Source: Tenacibaculum singaporense (GTDB lineage: Bacteria; Bacteroidota; Bacteroidia; Flavobacteriales; Flavobacteriaceae). Taken from it: DNA of 64,000 nucleotides. Shown here piece by piece: positions 27,871-37,145 of this stretch (the first letter of the stretch is position 1; each line of letters opens with the position of its first letter). The stretch covers positions 3,447,705-3,511,704 of the forward strand of contig NZ_CP032548.1 of NCBI RefSeq assembly GCF_003867015.1. The letters run 5' to 3'. Below the pieces are notes generated by a model. That model did not search any database. It worked only from the letters and a program-made list of their open reading frames with translations, and was not told the DNA's origin. The position numbers were made by a program, and so were the translations under genes.

Positions 27871-28551
27871 ATGAGAGAACTTATATTATTAATATTATTG
27901 GCTTGTGTAATAACACCTTTACAATCGCAAACACACGAAATTGGTTTTTTTGCTGGTGGATCTAACTATGTTGGTGATATAGGTAGTACCAACTACATAT
28001 CTCCTAACGAGTTTGCTGGCGGACTTGTATATAAGTACAACTTGAACCCCAGAATTGCCTTAAGAGGAACATATACTTACATTCCTGTTTCTGGTAATGA
28101 TAATGATGCTGATAATGCTTTTCGTCAAAATAGAGGTATTAGCTTTTCAAATACTATTCATGAGTTTGCAGCTGGAGTAGAATTCAACTTCTTTGATTAT
28201 AACATCAACGATTATAGAACTACATTTACTCCTTATATCTTAGCTGAAGTTGCCGCTTTTAACTACAAAAGCCCAGAACCAACTTCATCTAGCAATACGA
28301 TACTTTTAAAAAATAAATTTTCTTACACTGTACCTGTTGGTATAGGGCTTAAAGGAAGGTTAGCAGATAACTTTGCTATCGCATTTGAAACAGGTGTACG
28401 ATTTACATTTGTAGATGATATAGACTTTACAACAGATAGAATAAACTCATTAGACTTTGGAGGTAATGGAAACGACTGGTATGTATTTTCAGGTGTTTCT
28501 ATTGTTTATACCTTTGGAAGACCGCCTTGTTTTGGTGGAATAGCAGAATAG
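27871..28551 (+). CDS. Outer membrane beta-barrel protein (DUF6089-like)
   Basis: This 226-residue exported protein (signal peptide ending near LQSQ) starts its mature part with HEIGFFAGGSNYVGD, typical of the DUF6089/PorT-like small barrels of Bacteroidota. Alternating hydrophobic strands and an aromatic-rich C-terminus support a barrel. It lies 3 bases before uppS. The place in the Bam cluster suggests an envelope role. Confidence 0.82.
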   Translation: MRELILLILLACVITPLQSQTHEIGFFAGGSNYVGDIGSTNYISPNEFAGGLVYKYNLNPRIALRGTYTYIPVSGNDNDADNAFRQNRGISFSNTIHEFAAGVEFNFFDYNINDYRTTFTPYILAEVAAFNYKSPEPTSSSNTILLKNKFSYTVPVGIGLKGRLADNFAIAFETGVRFTFVDDIDFTTDRINSLDFGGNGNDWYVFSGVSIVYTFGRPPCFGGIAE

Positions 28552-28554
28552 ATT

Positions 28555-29307
28555 ATGGAAGAAAAACTACAGCGCATTAACTTACAAAAAGTACCAAACC
28601 ACATTGCTATTATTATGGATGGTAATGGTAGATGGGCAAAAGGTAAAGGAATGCAACGTGTTTTCGGACATAGAAATGCTTTAACTGCCATAAGAGAAAC
28701 AGCTGATACAGCTTCAGAACTAGGTGTTAAGTTTTTAACTTTATATGCTTTTTCTACCGAAAACTGGAATCGCCCAAAATTAGAAGTAGATGCTTTAATG
28801 AGCTTACTAGTAACTACCCTTAAAAAAGAACTCCCCGAATTTCAACGTAAAAATGTAAGAGTAAATGCTATTGGTAATTTAGCTAACTTACCCAGCAATG
28901 CTCAAAAAATATTAAACAAAGTTATTGATGCTACTAAAAACAATACTAAAATCACTTTAACCTTTGCTTTAAGCTATGGTTCAAGAGAGGAAATTGTTAA
29001 CGCTATCAAAAACATATCAAAAAAAGTTGTTAATAACGAGATAGAAATTGAAAAAATTAACGAGAAAATTATAAATAATCATTTATATACGTTTAATTTG
29101 CCCGACGTTGATTTAATGATACGTACAAGTGGGGAACAAAGAATAAGCAATTATTTACTTTGGCAAATGGCTTATGCCGAGTTGTATTTTACTGATGTAT
29201 TGTGGCCTGATTATAGGAAAGAGCATCTTTACGACGCAATAATTGATTATCAAAATAGAGAAAGAAGATTTGGAAAAACCAGTGAACAGATTGAAACCAA
29301 TGAATAA
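28555..29307 (+). CDS. uppS: Isoprenyl transferase (undecaprenyl diphosphate synthase)
   Basis: This 250-residue cis-prenyltransferase makes the lipid carrier for peptidoglycan and polysaccharide synthesis. It has IIMDGNGRWAKGKG with catalytic D22, the FGHRNA segment, FSTENW and the C-terminal DLMIRTSGEQRISN. Its last 8 bases overlap the bamA start. Confidence 0.96.
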   Translation: MEEKLQRINLQKVPNHIAIIMDGNGRWAKGKGMQRVFGHRNALTAIRETADTASELGVKFLTLYAFSTENWNRPKLEVDALMSLLVTTLKKELPEFQRKNVRVNAIGNLANLPSNAQKILNKVIDATKNNTKITLTFALSYGSREEIVNAIKNISKKVVNNEIEIEKINEKIINNHLYTFNLPDVDLMIRTSGEQRISNYLLWQMAYAELYFTDVLWPDYRKEHLYDAIIDYQNRERRFGKTSEQIETNE

Positions 29308-31843
29308 ATATTCGTATTTACTAGTATTTTTTATCACCCTTTTTGCGGTGAGTACTCAAGCACAAAACACAACTCCTAAAGATAGCATTACTTCAAATGT
29401 TATTTCCTATGAAAAAGGAAAAGAATATATTTTAGGTGGAATAACTGTAACTGGCTTACAAAAATTTAGTGAACAAACAGTAAGAATATATACTGGTTTA
29501 GTAGAAGGTCAACCAATTAAGTTACCTGGTGACAAACTTACAAGTGCTATCAAAAAATTATACGAAAGTAAACAGTTTAGTGAAGTAGATGTATATTTAT
29601 CTAAACGTGACGGTGAAACTGTATACCTTCAATTTGATGTAACTGAATTACCTCAGTTAACTACAGTTACTATTTCAGGGGTAAAAAAATCACAAATAAA
29701 AGAGATTAAAAAAGAAACTGAATTAAAAAAGGGAGCAATGGTTACAGACAACCTTATTGTAACCACACGTAACTTTATTAAGAAGAAATATACTGATAAA
29801 GGTTTCTTAAAAACCAAGGTTTCATTAGATACTAAAAGAGATACTTCAGATGTTAATACTGTTAGTATGTCCATTTTTATTGATAGAGGCGACCGTATAA
29901 AGATTAAAGAAATTAACTTTACAGGTAATGAAGCTATGTCAGATGCTTCTTTACGAGGTGCTATGAAAAACACCAAACGTAAAATTTTTGGTCGTTTTTG
30001 GAAAGCTTCAAAATATATTTTGGACGATTATAAAGAAGATTTAAAAAGTATTCTTGAAAAGTATAGCGAAAATGGATATCGAGATGCTAGAATTTTATCT
30101 GATAAAGTTGTTTGGAATGATGACAATACTATAAACCTTGAAATTGAAGTTGAAGAAGGGCGCCAATACCGTTTTGATGAAATAATCTTTATTGGAAATA
30201 AAGAATATACTGACGAACAATTAAATAATATCTTACGAATTGACAAAGGAGACATTTATAACGGAAAAGTTTTAAAAGAGCGTATTTCTGGAGATGGTAC
30301 ACCTACCTCTCAAGACATCCAGACTCTATATCACAATAATGGTTTCTTATTTTCTCAAGTAAACGCTGTAGAAACTAAAGTAGAAAATGACTCTATTACT
30401 GTTGAAGTTCGCATTAGAGAAGACGAACCTGCAACAATAAAGAAAGTTACTGTAACTGGTAATGACAAAACAAATGACCATGTAATTTATAGAGAATTAC
30501 GTGTTAAACCAGGCGATTTATTTAGCCGTCAAAATATTATTAGATCTATTCGTGAAATAGGTCAACTAGGTTTCTTTGACACAAATGTAACCCCTGATGT
30601 TAAACCTGATTACCAAAATAAAACAGCTGATATTGATTTTTCTGTAGTCGAAAAAGGGGGAAGTCAAATTGAACTACAAGGTGGTTATGGTGGAGGTTCT
30701 TTCATAGGTACGTTAGGATTGTCTTTTAACAACTTCTCTGTTAGAAATATTTTTAATAAAGAAGCTTACAAACCTCTTCCTATGGGAGATGGTCAAAAAC
30801 TATCTTTACGTTTACAAGCTAGTAGAACATATAATACCTATAGTTTCTCATTTACAGAACCATGGTTAGGAGGTAAAACACCTCAATCATTATCGTTCTC
30901 TGTATACTTTTCAAATCAATATAGATTCGATTTTACTACAAATGAAGTAAATAAAAACGAAAGTTTAAGTATTATTGGAGCCTCTATAGGTCTTGGAAAA
31001 CGTTTAAAGTGGCCTGATGACTATTTTACACTTTCTCAAAATATAAGTTATCAAAGAATTGAATTACAAGATTATGGATACCGTGTAGGTTCTTCAAACA
31101 ATATTCTTAGTCAAGGAGACTTGAATAACTTAGCTTATACTTTTGCACTAAGTCGTAACTCTGCTGGTCCTAGTTTGATTTTCCCTACTTATGGTTCTGA
31201 ATTTACTTTAAAAGCAAAAGCTACTTTCCCTTATTCTTTGGTTAACGGAAAGGATTATACAGAGCCTACAAATCCAACACCAGATGAAAGACAAGCATAC
31301 TTAGCTGATAAATATAGATGGCTAGAATATTACAAGATTTCAGCAAAAGGTAAATGGTATACCTCTTTAGCTAACAAGTTAGTATTAATGTCTAATTTTG
31401 AAATGGGATATTTAGGTTCTTATAATGATGAATTAGGATTAACCCCAGTTGAAAGATATTTTGTTGGAGGTGATGGTATTGCTCAAGGGCAACTAGATGG
31501 TCGTGAAACAATAGGTTTGAGAGGATATGAAAACAACCGCATCTCTTCTCTTGATGGTGGGGCTATTTACAACAAATTTCAATTAGAATTACGTTACTCT
31601 ATCACTGATAAACCTTCTGCATCTATTTACACAGTAGGTTTCTTAGAAGCGGGTAACTCTTATAACAATTTTAGCGAATTTAATCCGTTTAAATTAAAAC
31701 GTTCAGCTGGAGTAGGTGTTCGTATATTTATGCCTGCATTTGGATTATTAGGTATCGATTTCGCACATGGTTTCGATCCGTTACCTGGTTTAACCGAAAA
31801 GTCAGGTTGGCAAACGCATTTTATAATTGGAAGACAGTTCTAA
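29300..31843 (+). CDS. bamA: Outer membrane protein assembly factor BamA
   Basis: The start is chosen at 29300, where a signal peptide begins (MNKYSYLLVFFITLF, cleavage near TQAQ). The longer frame would bury this signal. The 847-residue product has five POTRA domains (about residues 40-440) and an Omp85 barrel with the lid motif VGGDGIAQGQLDGRETIGLRGY region and a final aromatic strand ending in F. It inserts outer membrane proteins. The overlap with uppS and the ompH genes behind it are the standard cluster. Confidence 0.96.
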   Translation: MNKYSYLLVFFITLFAVSTQAQNTTPKDSITSNVISYEKGKEYILGGITVTGLQKFSEQTVRIYTGLVEGQPIKLPGDKLTSAIKKLYESKQFSEVDVYLSKRDGETVYLQFDVTELPQLTTVTISGVKKSQIKEIKKETELKKGAMVTDNLIVTTRNFIKKKYTDKGFLKTKVSLDTKRDTSDVNTVSMSIFIDRGDRIKIKEINFTGNEAMSDASLRGAMKNTKRKIFGRFWKASKYILDDYKEDLKSILEKYSENGYRDARILSDKVVWNDDNTINLEIEVEEGRQYRFDEIIFIGNKEYTDEQLNNILRIDKGDIYNGKVLKERISGDGTPTSQDIQTLYHNNGFLFSQVNAVETKVENDSITVEVRIREDEPATIKKVTVTGNDKTNDHVIYRELRVKPGDLFSRQNIIRSIREIGQLGFFDTNVTPDVKPDYQNKTADIDFSVVEKGGSQIELQGGYGGGSFIGTLGLSFNNFSVRNIFNKEAYKPLPMGDGQKLSLRLQASRTYNTYSFSFTEPWLGGKTPQSLSFSVYFSNQYRFDFTTNEVNKNESLSIIGASIGLGKRLKWPDDYFTLSQNISYQRIELQDYGYRVGSSNNILSQGDLNNLAYTFALSRNSAGPSLIFPTYGSEFTLKAKATFPYSLVNGKDYTEPTNPTPDERQAYLADKYRWLEYYKISAKGKWYTSLANKLVLMSNFEMGYLGSYNDELGLTPVERYFVGGDGIAQGQLDGRETIGLRGYENNRISSLDGGAIYNKFQLELRYSITDKPSASIYTVGFLEAGNSYNNFSEFNPFKLKRSAGVGVRIFMPAFGLLGIDFAHGFDPLPGLTEKSGWQTHFIIGRQF

Positions 31844-31904
31844 AATCATGCATTTATAATGCGTCTAGGTTTTGGCACGGTTTTTTCTAAACACATTATA
31901 CAAG

Positions 31905-32711
31905 ATGAAAAAAAATATTTTATCAATCGTTCTTATACTTATAACAGGTATAACCGTTGCCCAAAAAAATCAACGTATCGCTTATATTGATATGGAGTAT
32001 ATCCTTCAAAGTATCCCTGCATATTTAGAAGCTCAAAACTCCTTAGATGCTAAAGTTGAAAAATGGAAAGCTCGATTAGACAAAGAAGCTCGTGCTATTG
32101 AAGTTTTAAAAACTGATTTAACTAATGAAAAGGCCATTTTAACTAAAGATTTAATTGAAGAGCGTGAAGAAGACATCAGCATTAAGCAAGAATCTTTACG
32201 AAGATTAGAGTCTTTATATTTTGGTCCAAACGGTGATATGTACAATTTAAGAAAGCAATTAGTAAAACCCGTACAAGACCAAGTATACAATGCTGTACAA
32301 ACAATTGCTTCTAGAAAAAAGTACGACTTTGTTTTTGACAAATCTAGCGATTTAGTTATGCTATATTCCAACAAAAAACACGATATTAGCGACCTTGTTG
32401 TGCAAATGATTAATATAGATCAAAGAAGGCAAGCTAAGAAGGATAAAATTGAAGCTAAAAAGTCGTTACTTAAAAATGACAACTTAAGTGACGAACAAAA
32501 AGAAAAAATAGCTAAAAGAGAAGAATTAAAAAAGAAAAAAGAAGCTGATAGACTTGCTAAGATTAAACAAATTGAAGAAAAAAGAAAGCAACGTTTAGAA
32601 GAAAGAGCTAACAAAAGAAAGCTTTTACAAGAAAAGAGAAAAGCATTATTAAAAGCTCAAGAAGAAGCTAGAAAGAAAAAAGAAGAAGAAGAAACAAAAG
32701 AGAACAAATAA
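31905..32711 (+). CDS. OmpH/Skp-family periplasmic chaperone, long form
   Basis: Starting at 31905 gives a signal peptide (MKKNILSIVLILITGITVAQ) and 268 residues. The body is the Skp-like coiled-coil prong (about residues 35-170). It is extended by a Lys/Glu-rich helix of some 90 residues that is absent from the shorter paralog next door. It would hold unfolded outer membrane proteins for BamA. Confidence 0.9.
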   Translation: MKKNILSIVLILITGITVAQKNQRIAYIDMEYILQSIPAYLEAQNSLDAKVEKWKARLDKEARAIEVLKTDLTNEKAILTKDLIEEREEDISIKQESLRRLESLYFGPNGDMYNLRKQLVKPVQDQVYNAVQTIASRKKYDFVFDKSSDLVMLYSNKKHDISDLVVQMINIDQRRQAKKDKIEAKKSLLKNDNLSDEQKEKIAKREELKKKKEADRLAKIKQIEEKRKQRLEERANKRKLLQEKRKALLKAQEEARKKKEEEETKENK

Positions 32712-32748
32712 ATCAAGAATAAAATAACATTAATTAAATTAAACAAAG

Positions 32749-33258
32749 ATGAAACATTTAAAAACGTTATTATTAGTTGCAATTTTTACGATTGGATTAG
32801 GTGGTGTGGCGAATGCACAAAAAACTGCACATATTAACACTGATAAATTATTAGCTGAAATGCCTGCTACAAAAGCTATGAAAGCAGAGTTAGAAAAGCT
32901 TAACAAAACATACCGTGACGACATTGAAACAATGTACAAAAAACTAGAGGCTAAAATGAAAAAATATGAAGCTGAAGGTAAAAGTCAAACACAAGAAGTA
33001 AACCAAAAAAGAGCTCAAGAAGTTCAACAAGATAGATTAAGGATTAGTCAAGCTGAACAAGCTGCTGGTAAAGAAATGCAAAAGAAATACCAAGAGAAAA
33101 CTATTCCTATTTTAAAGAAAGCTGAAGATGCTATTAAAGCTGTTGCTGCTGAAAAAGGAATTATCTATGTTTTAGACGCTGCTCCAGGTAAAGGTTTAAT
33201 CGTTTACGACAAAGGAGAAGATATTTACGATGCTGTAAAAGCTAAATTAGGATTCTAA
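32749..33258 (+). CDS. OmpH/Skp-family periplasmic chaperone
   Basis: This 169-residue protein has a signal peptide (ending near ANAQ) and a coiled-coil core between an N-terminal strand (KTAHINTDKLL) and a C-terminal strand (IIYVLDA), the Skp architecture. It is a tandem paralog of the preceding gene, 37 bases away. Confidence 0.93.
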   Translation: MKHLKTLLLVAIFTIGLGGVANAQKTAHINTDKLLAEMPATKAMKAELEKLNKTYRDDIETMYKKLEAKMKKYEAEGKSQTQEVNQKRAQEVQQDRLRISQAEQAAGKEMQKKYQEKTIPILKKAEDAIKAVAAEKGIIYVLDAAPGKGLIVYDKGEDIYDAVKAKLGF

Positions 33259-33279
33259 AAAGAATACATATATTTATAT

Positions 33280-33311
33280 AAAAATCCTGCTGTTTAAACA
33301 GCAGGATTTTT
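33280..33311 (+). terminator. Intrinsic terminator after the second ompH
   Basis: Perfect stem AAAAATCCTGCTGTTT / AAACAGCAGGATTTTT, the strongest hairpin of this cluster, 21 bases after the stop and just before murI. Confidence 0.92.
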
Positions 33312-33326
33312 ATTTTTGTTATACGT

Positions 33327-34121
33327 ATGAAAACGATTACACAACAACCTATAGGTATTTTTGACTCTGGTATTGGTGGTACATCTATATGGAAAGAAAT
33401 TTACCAACTATTACCACAAGAACATACTATTTATCTATCAGATAGTAAAAATGCTCCTTACGGTCAAAAATCAACACAGGAAATAATCGATTTGTCGATT
33501 AAAAACACTGAGTTTTTAATTGATAAAGGAGCCAAAATTATAGTTGTTGCTTGTAATACAGCTACAACGAATGCTATACAATACCTAAGATCTAATTATA
33601 AGATACCTTTTATTGGTATAGAGCCTGCAATTAAACCTGCTTCACTAAATACTCAAACAGGCACAATTGGTATACTTGCCACAAAAGGTACTTTAAACAG
33701 TGCTTTATTTGAAAAAACAACTTCTAGCTTAAATGATGAAATAAATATTATAGAACAAGTTGGAGAAGGCTTGGTTGAACTAATAGAAAATGGTAAAATC
33801 TATTCTGATGAGATGACTTTCCTATTAAAAAAATATATAAAACCAATGCTAGATAAAAAATGTGATTATATTGTTTTAGGTTGTACGCATTACCCCTATT
33901 TACTTCCACAAATACATAAAATTACTGGAAAAAAAGTCAAAATTATAGATTCAGGTGAAGCTGTGGCTAAGCAGGTAAAGAATATTTTAACACAGCAAAA
34001 CCTACTCAATCTCAGTAACGAAATACCAAACAATATTTTTTATATTAATAAAGATAAAAGTGTTTTAGAAGTTATGCTTAAAAACTATAAAAACAGTAAA
34101 ATTAGCTTTCTTGATTTTTAA
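33327..34121 (+). CDS. murI: Glutamate racemase
   Basis: This 264-residue enzyme makes D-glutamate for peptidoglycan. It has D13 in IFDSGIGG, the first catalytic cysteine C76 in ACNTATT and the second C186 in LGCTHYPY. It is cofactor independent, unlike the PLP racemases at 41267-43530. It overlaps the convergent PorP-like gene by 4 bases. Confidence 0.96.
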   Translation: MKTITQQPIGIFDSGIGGTSIWKEIYQLLPQEHTIYLSDSKNAPYGQKSTQEIIDLSIKNTEFLIDKGAKIIVVACNTATTNAIQYLRSNYKIPFIGIEPAIKPASLNTQTGTIGILATKGTLNSALFEKTTSSLNDEINIIEQVGEGLVELIENGKIYSDEMTFLLKKYIKPMLDKKCDYIVLGCTHYPYLLPQIHKITGKKVKIIDSGEAVAKQVKNILTQQNLLNLSNEIPNNIFYINKDKSVLEVMLKNYKNSKISFLDF

Positions 34122-35098
34122 TATGTAAAGCTTCCATTGATATTAGGACACGCTGCTGCTCTTCTTTTTGTACAGAATAGATTTACACCTAGTGATAATT
34201 GATGAAAGCCTCCATTTGAAAATACTACATCGCCTGTTTGTTCTGTATAAGTGTAAGCAAACATCCATTTTTTATAATTAACTCCAACTATTGGTGTTAT
34301 ATATTGAGAATCTCCGAAAACATTTCCTCCAAAGCTTCTTCTATAAGATAAAGCAGCCCATAACTGAGTTGCATTCAACGTTTTAAACACTTTAAAGTTT
34401 ATATCAGCTATTTTTTCTTCTGTTTGTTCTTTGTATTGAAACATTAATGAGGGCTCAAATTGCAACTTTTCTCTATCTCCAAAAAAGTATCCTCCTCCAA
34501 GAATATAATTTCTAAGATTATATGATTCAAAACCTGGATTTAAATTGTTTTTTGCTGATAAGAAAAGATTTTTTACAGTAAAATAAGATGATAGACCATC
34601 TTTATGATATGCCATCCCAAAATCAGCATTAAAATAAAAGTCACTTTCTATAACCTGACTCACCGTGGGGTCATTTACAAAGTTTCTTTGATCTCTTTCA
34701 TTCTGAACCACAGAAAAAGACAATCCGAAAGATAGTTGATTAAAAAGATTTTCATTCCCCATATCTATATGATAAGCATAAGTACCTTGAATTCCCTTTT
34801 GTGAATGATATCCATTCTTATCATTAAAAAGAATTACTCCTAATCCAGTATTAGAATATTCTCCTAATTTTGCATGAAAACTTGCTGTTTGCAAAGCTGG
34901 GGCATCGTCTACACCTAACCATTGTTGGCGTGCGGTTAATCGTATTTTTCCACAATCTCCTATTCCAGCAGCTGCAGGATGTAATAAATATACATTATCT
35001 GACAAGTAGTCTGCATAAATAGGTAACGTTTCTTGTCCAGATAATTCAGTAATCACTGAAAATACAAAAAATAACAAATAAATAATTCTTTTCCCCAT
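34118..35098 (-). CDS. PorP/SprF-family type IX secretion membrane protein
   Basis: This 326-residue exported protein (signal peptide ending near LSGQ) is an outer membrane barrel with the family start LPIYADYLSDNVYLLHPAAAGIGDCGKIRLTARQQW split around the NPA/HPAAAG motif. PorP/SprF proteins anchor or pass specific type IX substrates, usually those with a type B C-terminal domain. No large adhesin gene is adjacent here, so its cargo lies elsewhere. Confidence 0.88.
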   Translation of the reverse strand: MGKRIIYLLFFVFSVITELSGQETLPIYADYLSDNVYLLHPAAAGIGDCGKIRLTARQQWLGVDDAPALQTASFHAKLGEYSNTGLGVILFNDKNGYHSQKGIQGTYAYHIDMGNENLFNQLSFGLSFSVVQNERDQRNFVNDPTVSQVIESDFYFNADFGMAYHKDGLSSYFTVKNLFLSAKNNLNPGFESYNLRNYILGGGYFFGDREKLQFEPSLMFQYKEQTEEKIADINFKVFKTLNATQLWAALSYRRSFGGNVFGDSQYITPIVGVNYKKWMFAYTYTEQTGDVVFSNGGFHQLSLGVNLFCTKRRAAACPNINGSFTY

Positions 35099-35191
35099 TA
35101 AGTTCTAGTAGATAAATAGCCATCAAATATAAACAACTGTTATTTAAAATCTGATAATATTTTGTTTTCTTACTATATTACAACAGTCTAG

Positions 35192-36043
35192 CTAGTTAAA
35201 ACCCGAATCTTTTCTATATTTTGACGGACTTATCCCTTTAATTTCTTTAAATTTTCTGTTAAAATTAGATAAATTATTAAACCCACATTGATAAGCTATC
35301 TCACTTATAGCTAATGTATTTTCTGATATTAATAATTTACATGCATTTTCAATGCGTAATTCGGTTAAAAAAGTGAAATAAGTCTTGTTAGTACGCTGCT
35401 TAAAATACCTACAAAAAGCATTTGGAGTCATGTTTGCCTTTTCAGCGATTTCATATAAATCTATATTTTTATCAAAGTTATTCATTGTAAAATCCATTAC
35501 ATTGCGCATTCTCTTCCCTTCGTTATCTGTATATTTCTTTGGATAAATGAAATTAGCTAATTCTGTTGTTTTTGAGTTAACTAGTATTTTTAATACTTTT
35601 AGTAGCCCTATGAACCGATCTAGGTTAGTTGACTTCTGCAATTCTAATAAAAGATTCATCACTGTTTCTCTGTTTTCAAGAAGTCTAAACCCACATGTAG
35701 ATTTTTCAAAAAAAGGAATTAGTTCTTTAAAATCATCCAGTAAGAAAAAATTCTTTCCAAACGAATCCTTTGTAAAGAAAAGCGAAATCATAAAAGATTC
35801 TTTAATAACAGAAGTATCACTTTTAAAAACATGAGGTAAATTACTTCCTATCACTAATACATCTCCTGATGAGTATTTATTAATAGTATCACCAACAACC
35901 AATGTCCCTTCTCCTTTTACTATTATACACAACTGTATTTCTTCATGTTGGTGAAACTTATCATAAAAATATTGTTCTTTATCTTCTTGATAAATTAATC
36001 CAATATTTTGAGTCTTTGGTATTTTAAAGGGTAAAACTTTCAT
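35192..36043 (-). CDS. AraC-family transcriptional regulator
   Basis: The start at 36043 (MKVLPFKIPK) is preferred to one seven codons upstream, because the cupin fold begins there. The 283-residue protein has an N-terminal cupin-like ligand domain with FHQHEEIQLC (about 34-43) and a C-terminal pair of helix-turn-helix motifs (NAFCRYFKQRTNKTYFTFL; AISEIAYQCGFNNLSNFNRK). It is divergent from the hydroxyproline cluster and is its probable activator. Confidence 0.9.
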   Translation of the reverse strand: MKVLPFKIPKTQNIGLIYQEDKEQYFYDKFHQHEEIQLCIIVKGEGTLVVGDTINKYSSGDVLVIGSNLPHVFKSDTSVIKESFMISLFFTKDSFGKNFFLLDDFKELIPFFEKSTCGFRLLENRETVMNLLLELQKSTNLDRFIGLLKVLKILVNSKTTELANFIYPKKYTDNEGKRMRNVMDFTMNNFDKNIDLYEIAEKANMTPNAFCRYFKQRTNKTYFTFLTELRIENACKLLISENTLAISEIAYQCGFNNLSNFNRKFKEIKGISPSKYRKDSGFN

Positions 36044-36171
36044 GAATAAAATTACTATTCTCAATCAAAAATATGCAAATACTATTAATAAATTAACACA
36101 AAAACACTTAATAAGATAATATAATATTATTCTTAGATAATTTGAAACTAAAACTCTCTCTCTCTTACACA

Positions 36172-36179
36172 TAACTTTG
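36172..36179 (+). promoter_or_regulatory. Putative -7 promoter element for the hydroxyproline cluster
   Basis: TAACTTTG, exact TAnnTTTG, 21 bases before the start codon. No TTTG lies 19 bases upstream, which fits a promoter that needs the AraC-type activator (inference). Confidence 0.5.
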
Positions 36180-36199
36180 CAATAAAAAACAATATTACG

Positions 36200-37123
36200 A
36201 TGAGTATAAATTGGAAAGGTGTAATGCCAGCGGTTACTACAAAATTTACGAATGATGATACTTTAGACTTAAGTATGTTTGAAGTAAATATTAAAGCACA
36301 ATTAGAAGCAGGTGTGCACGGAATTGTTTTAGGAGGCACCTTGGGAGAAGCCAGTACATTATCTGATGACGAAAAAAGAACACTAACAAGAACTACGGTT
36401 CAATTAGTTAACAACCAAGTTCCAGTATTAATAAACATAGCAGAACAAACGACTAAGGGAGCCATCGAAGCAGCTCAAAAAGCTGAAGAAGATGGTGCCA
36501 AAGGATTAATGATGCTTCCGCCTATGCGCTATAAGTCTGGAGATAGAGAAACTGTAGAGTATTTCAAAGCAGTCGCAAATAATACATCGCTTCCAATTAT
36601 GGTATATAACAACCCTGTTGATTATAAAATTGAAGTTACACTAGATATGTTTGAAGAATTATTAAAATGTGATAACATTGAAGCTGTAAAAGAATCTACC
36701 CGAGACATTTCAAACGTAACAAGAATTAAAAATCGTTTTGGAAATCGTTTAAAAATAATGACAGGCGTTGACACTTTAGCTTTAGAAAGCCTATTGATGG
36801 GGGCAGATGGATGGATTGCTGGTTTAGTTTGTGCCTTCCCTAAAGAAACTGTAGCTATCTATGAATTGCAAAAAGCAGGTCGTATTCAAGAGGCATTAGA
36901 GATTTACCGATGGTTTTTACCATTGTTAGAATTAGATATAAATCCTAAATTAGTACAAAATATTAAGTTAGCAGAAGTAGCCACAGGTATTGGAACTGAA
37001 AATGTGCGAGCTCCTCGATTACCTTTAATAGGTGAGGAACGTAAACATGTTTTAAATGTAATAGAAACTGGTTTAAAAAACAGACCTACATTACCCGACT
37101 ATAAAGCTTTAGCTACTTACTAA
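36200..37123 (+). CDS. DapA-family enzyme, probable 1-pyrroline-4-hydroxy-2-carboxylate deaminase
   Basis: This 307-residue aldolase-fold protein has Schiff-base lysine K164 (IEAVKEST) and tyrosine Y136 (MVYNNPVDY). The family also includes dihydrodipicolinate synthase. Its neighbours (semialdehyde dehydrogenase, 4-hydroxyproline epimerase, D-amino acid dehydrogenase) point to the deaminase that yields 2-oxoglutarate semialdehyde in hydroxyproline breakdown, not lysine synthesis. The assignment rests mainly on context. Confidence 0.82.
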   Translation: MSINWKGVMPAVTTKFTNDDTLDLSMFEVNIKAQLEAGVHGIVLGGTLGEASTLSDDEKRTLTRTTVQLVNNQVPVLINIAEQTTKGAIEAAQKAEEDGAKGLMMLPPMRYKSGDRETVEYFKAVANNTSLPIMVYNNPVDYKIEVTLDMFEELLKCDNIEAVKESTRDISNVTRIKNRFGNRLKIMTGVDTLALESLLMGADGWIAGLVCAFPKETVAIYELQKAGRIQEALEIYRWFLPLLELDINPKLVQNIKLAEVATGIGTENVRAPRLPLIGEERKHVLNVIETGLKNRPTLPDYKALATY

Positions 37124-37145
37124 TTAACTCTTTGCCCATTAAAAT

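Noticed and set aside
36200..37123. Dihydrodipicolinate synthase of lysine synthesis (dapA)
   Set aside because: Catalytic residues fit the superfamily, but all neighbours are hydroxyproline catabolic enzymes and the gene is next to an AraC regulator.
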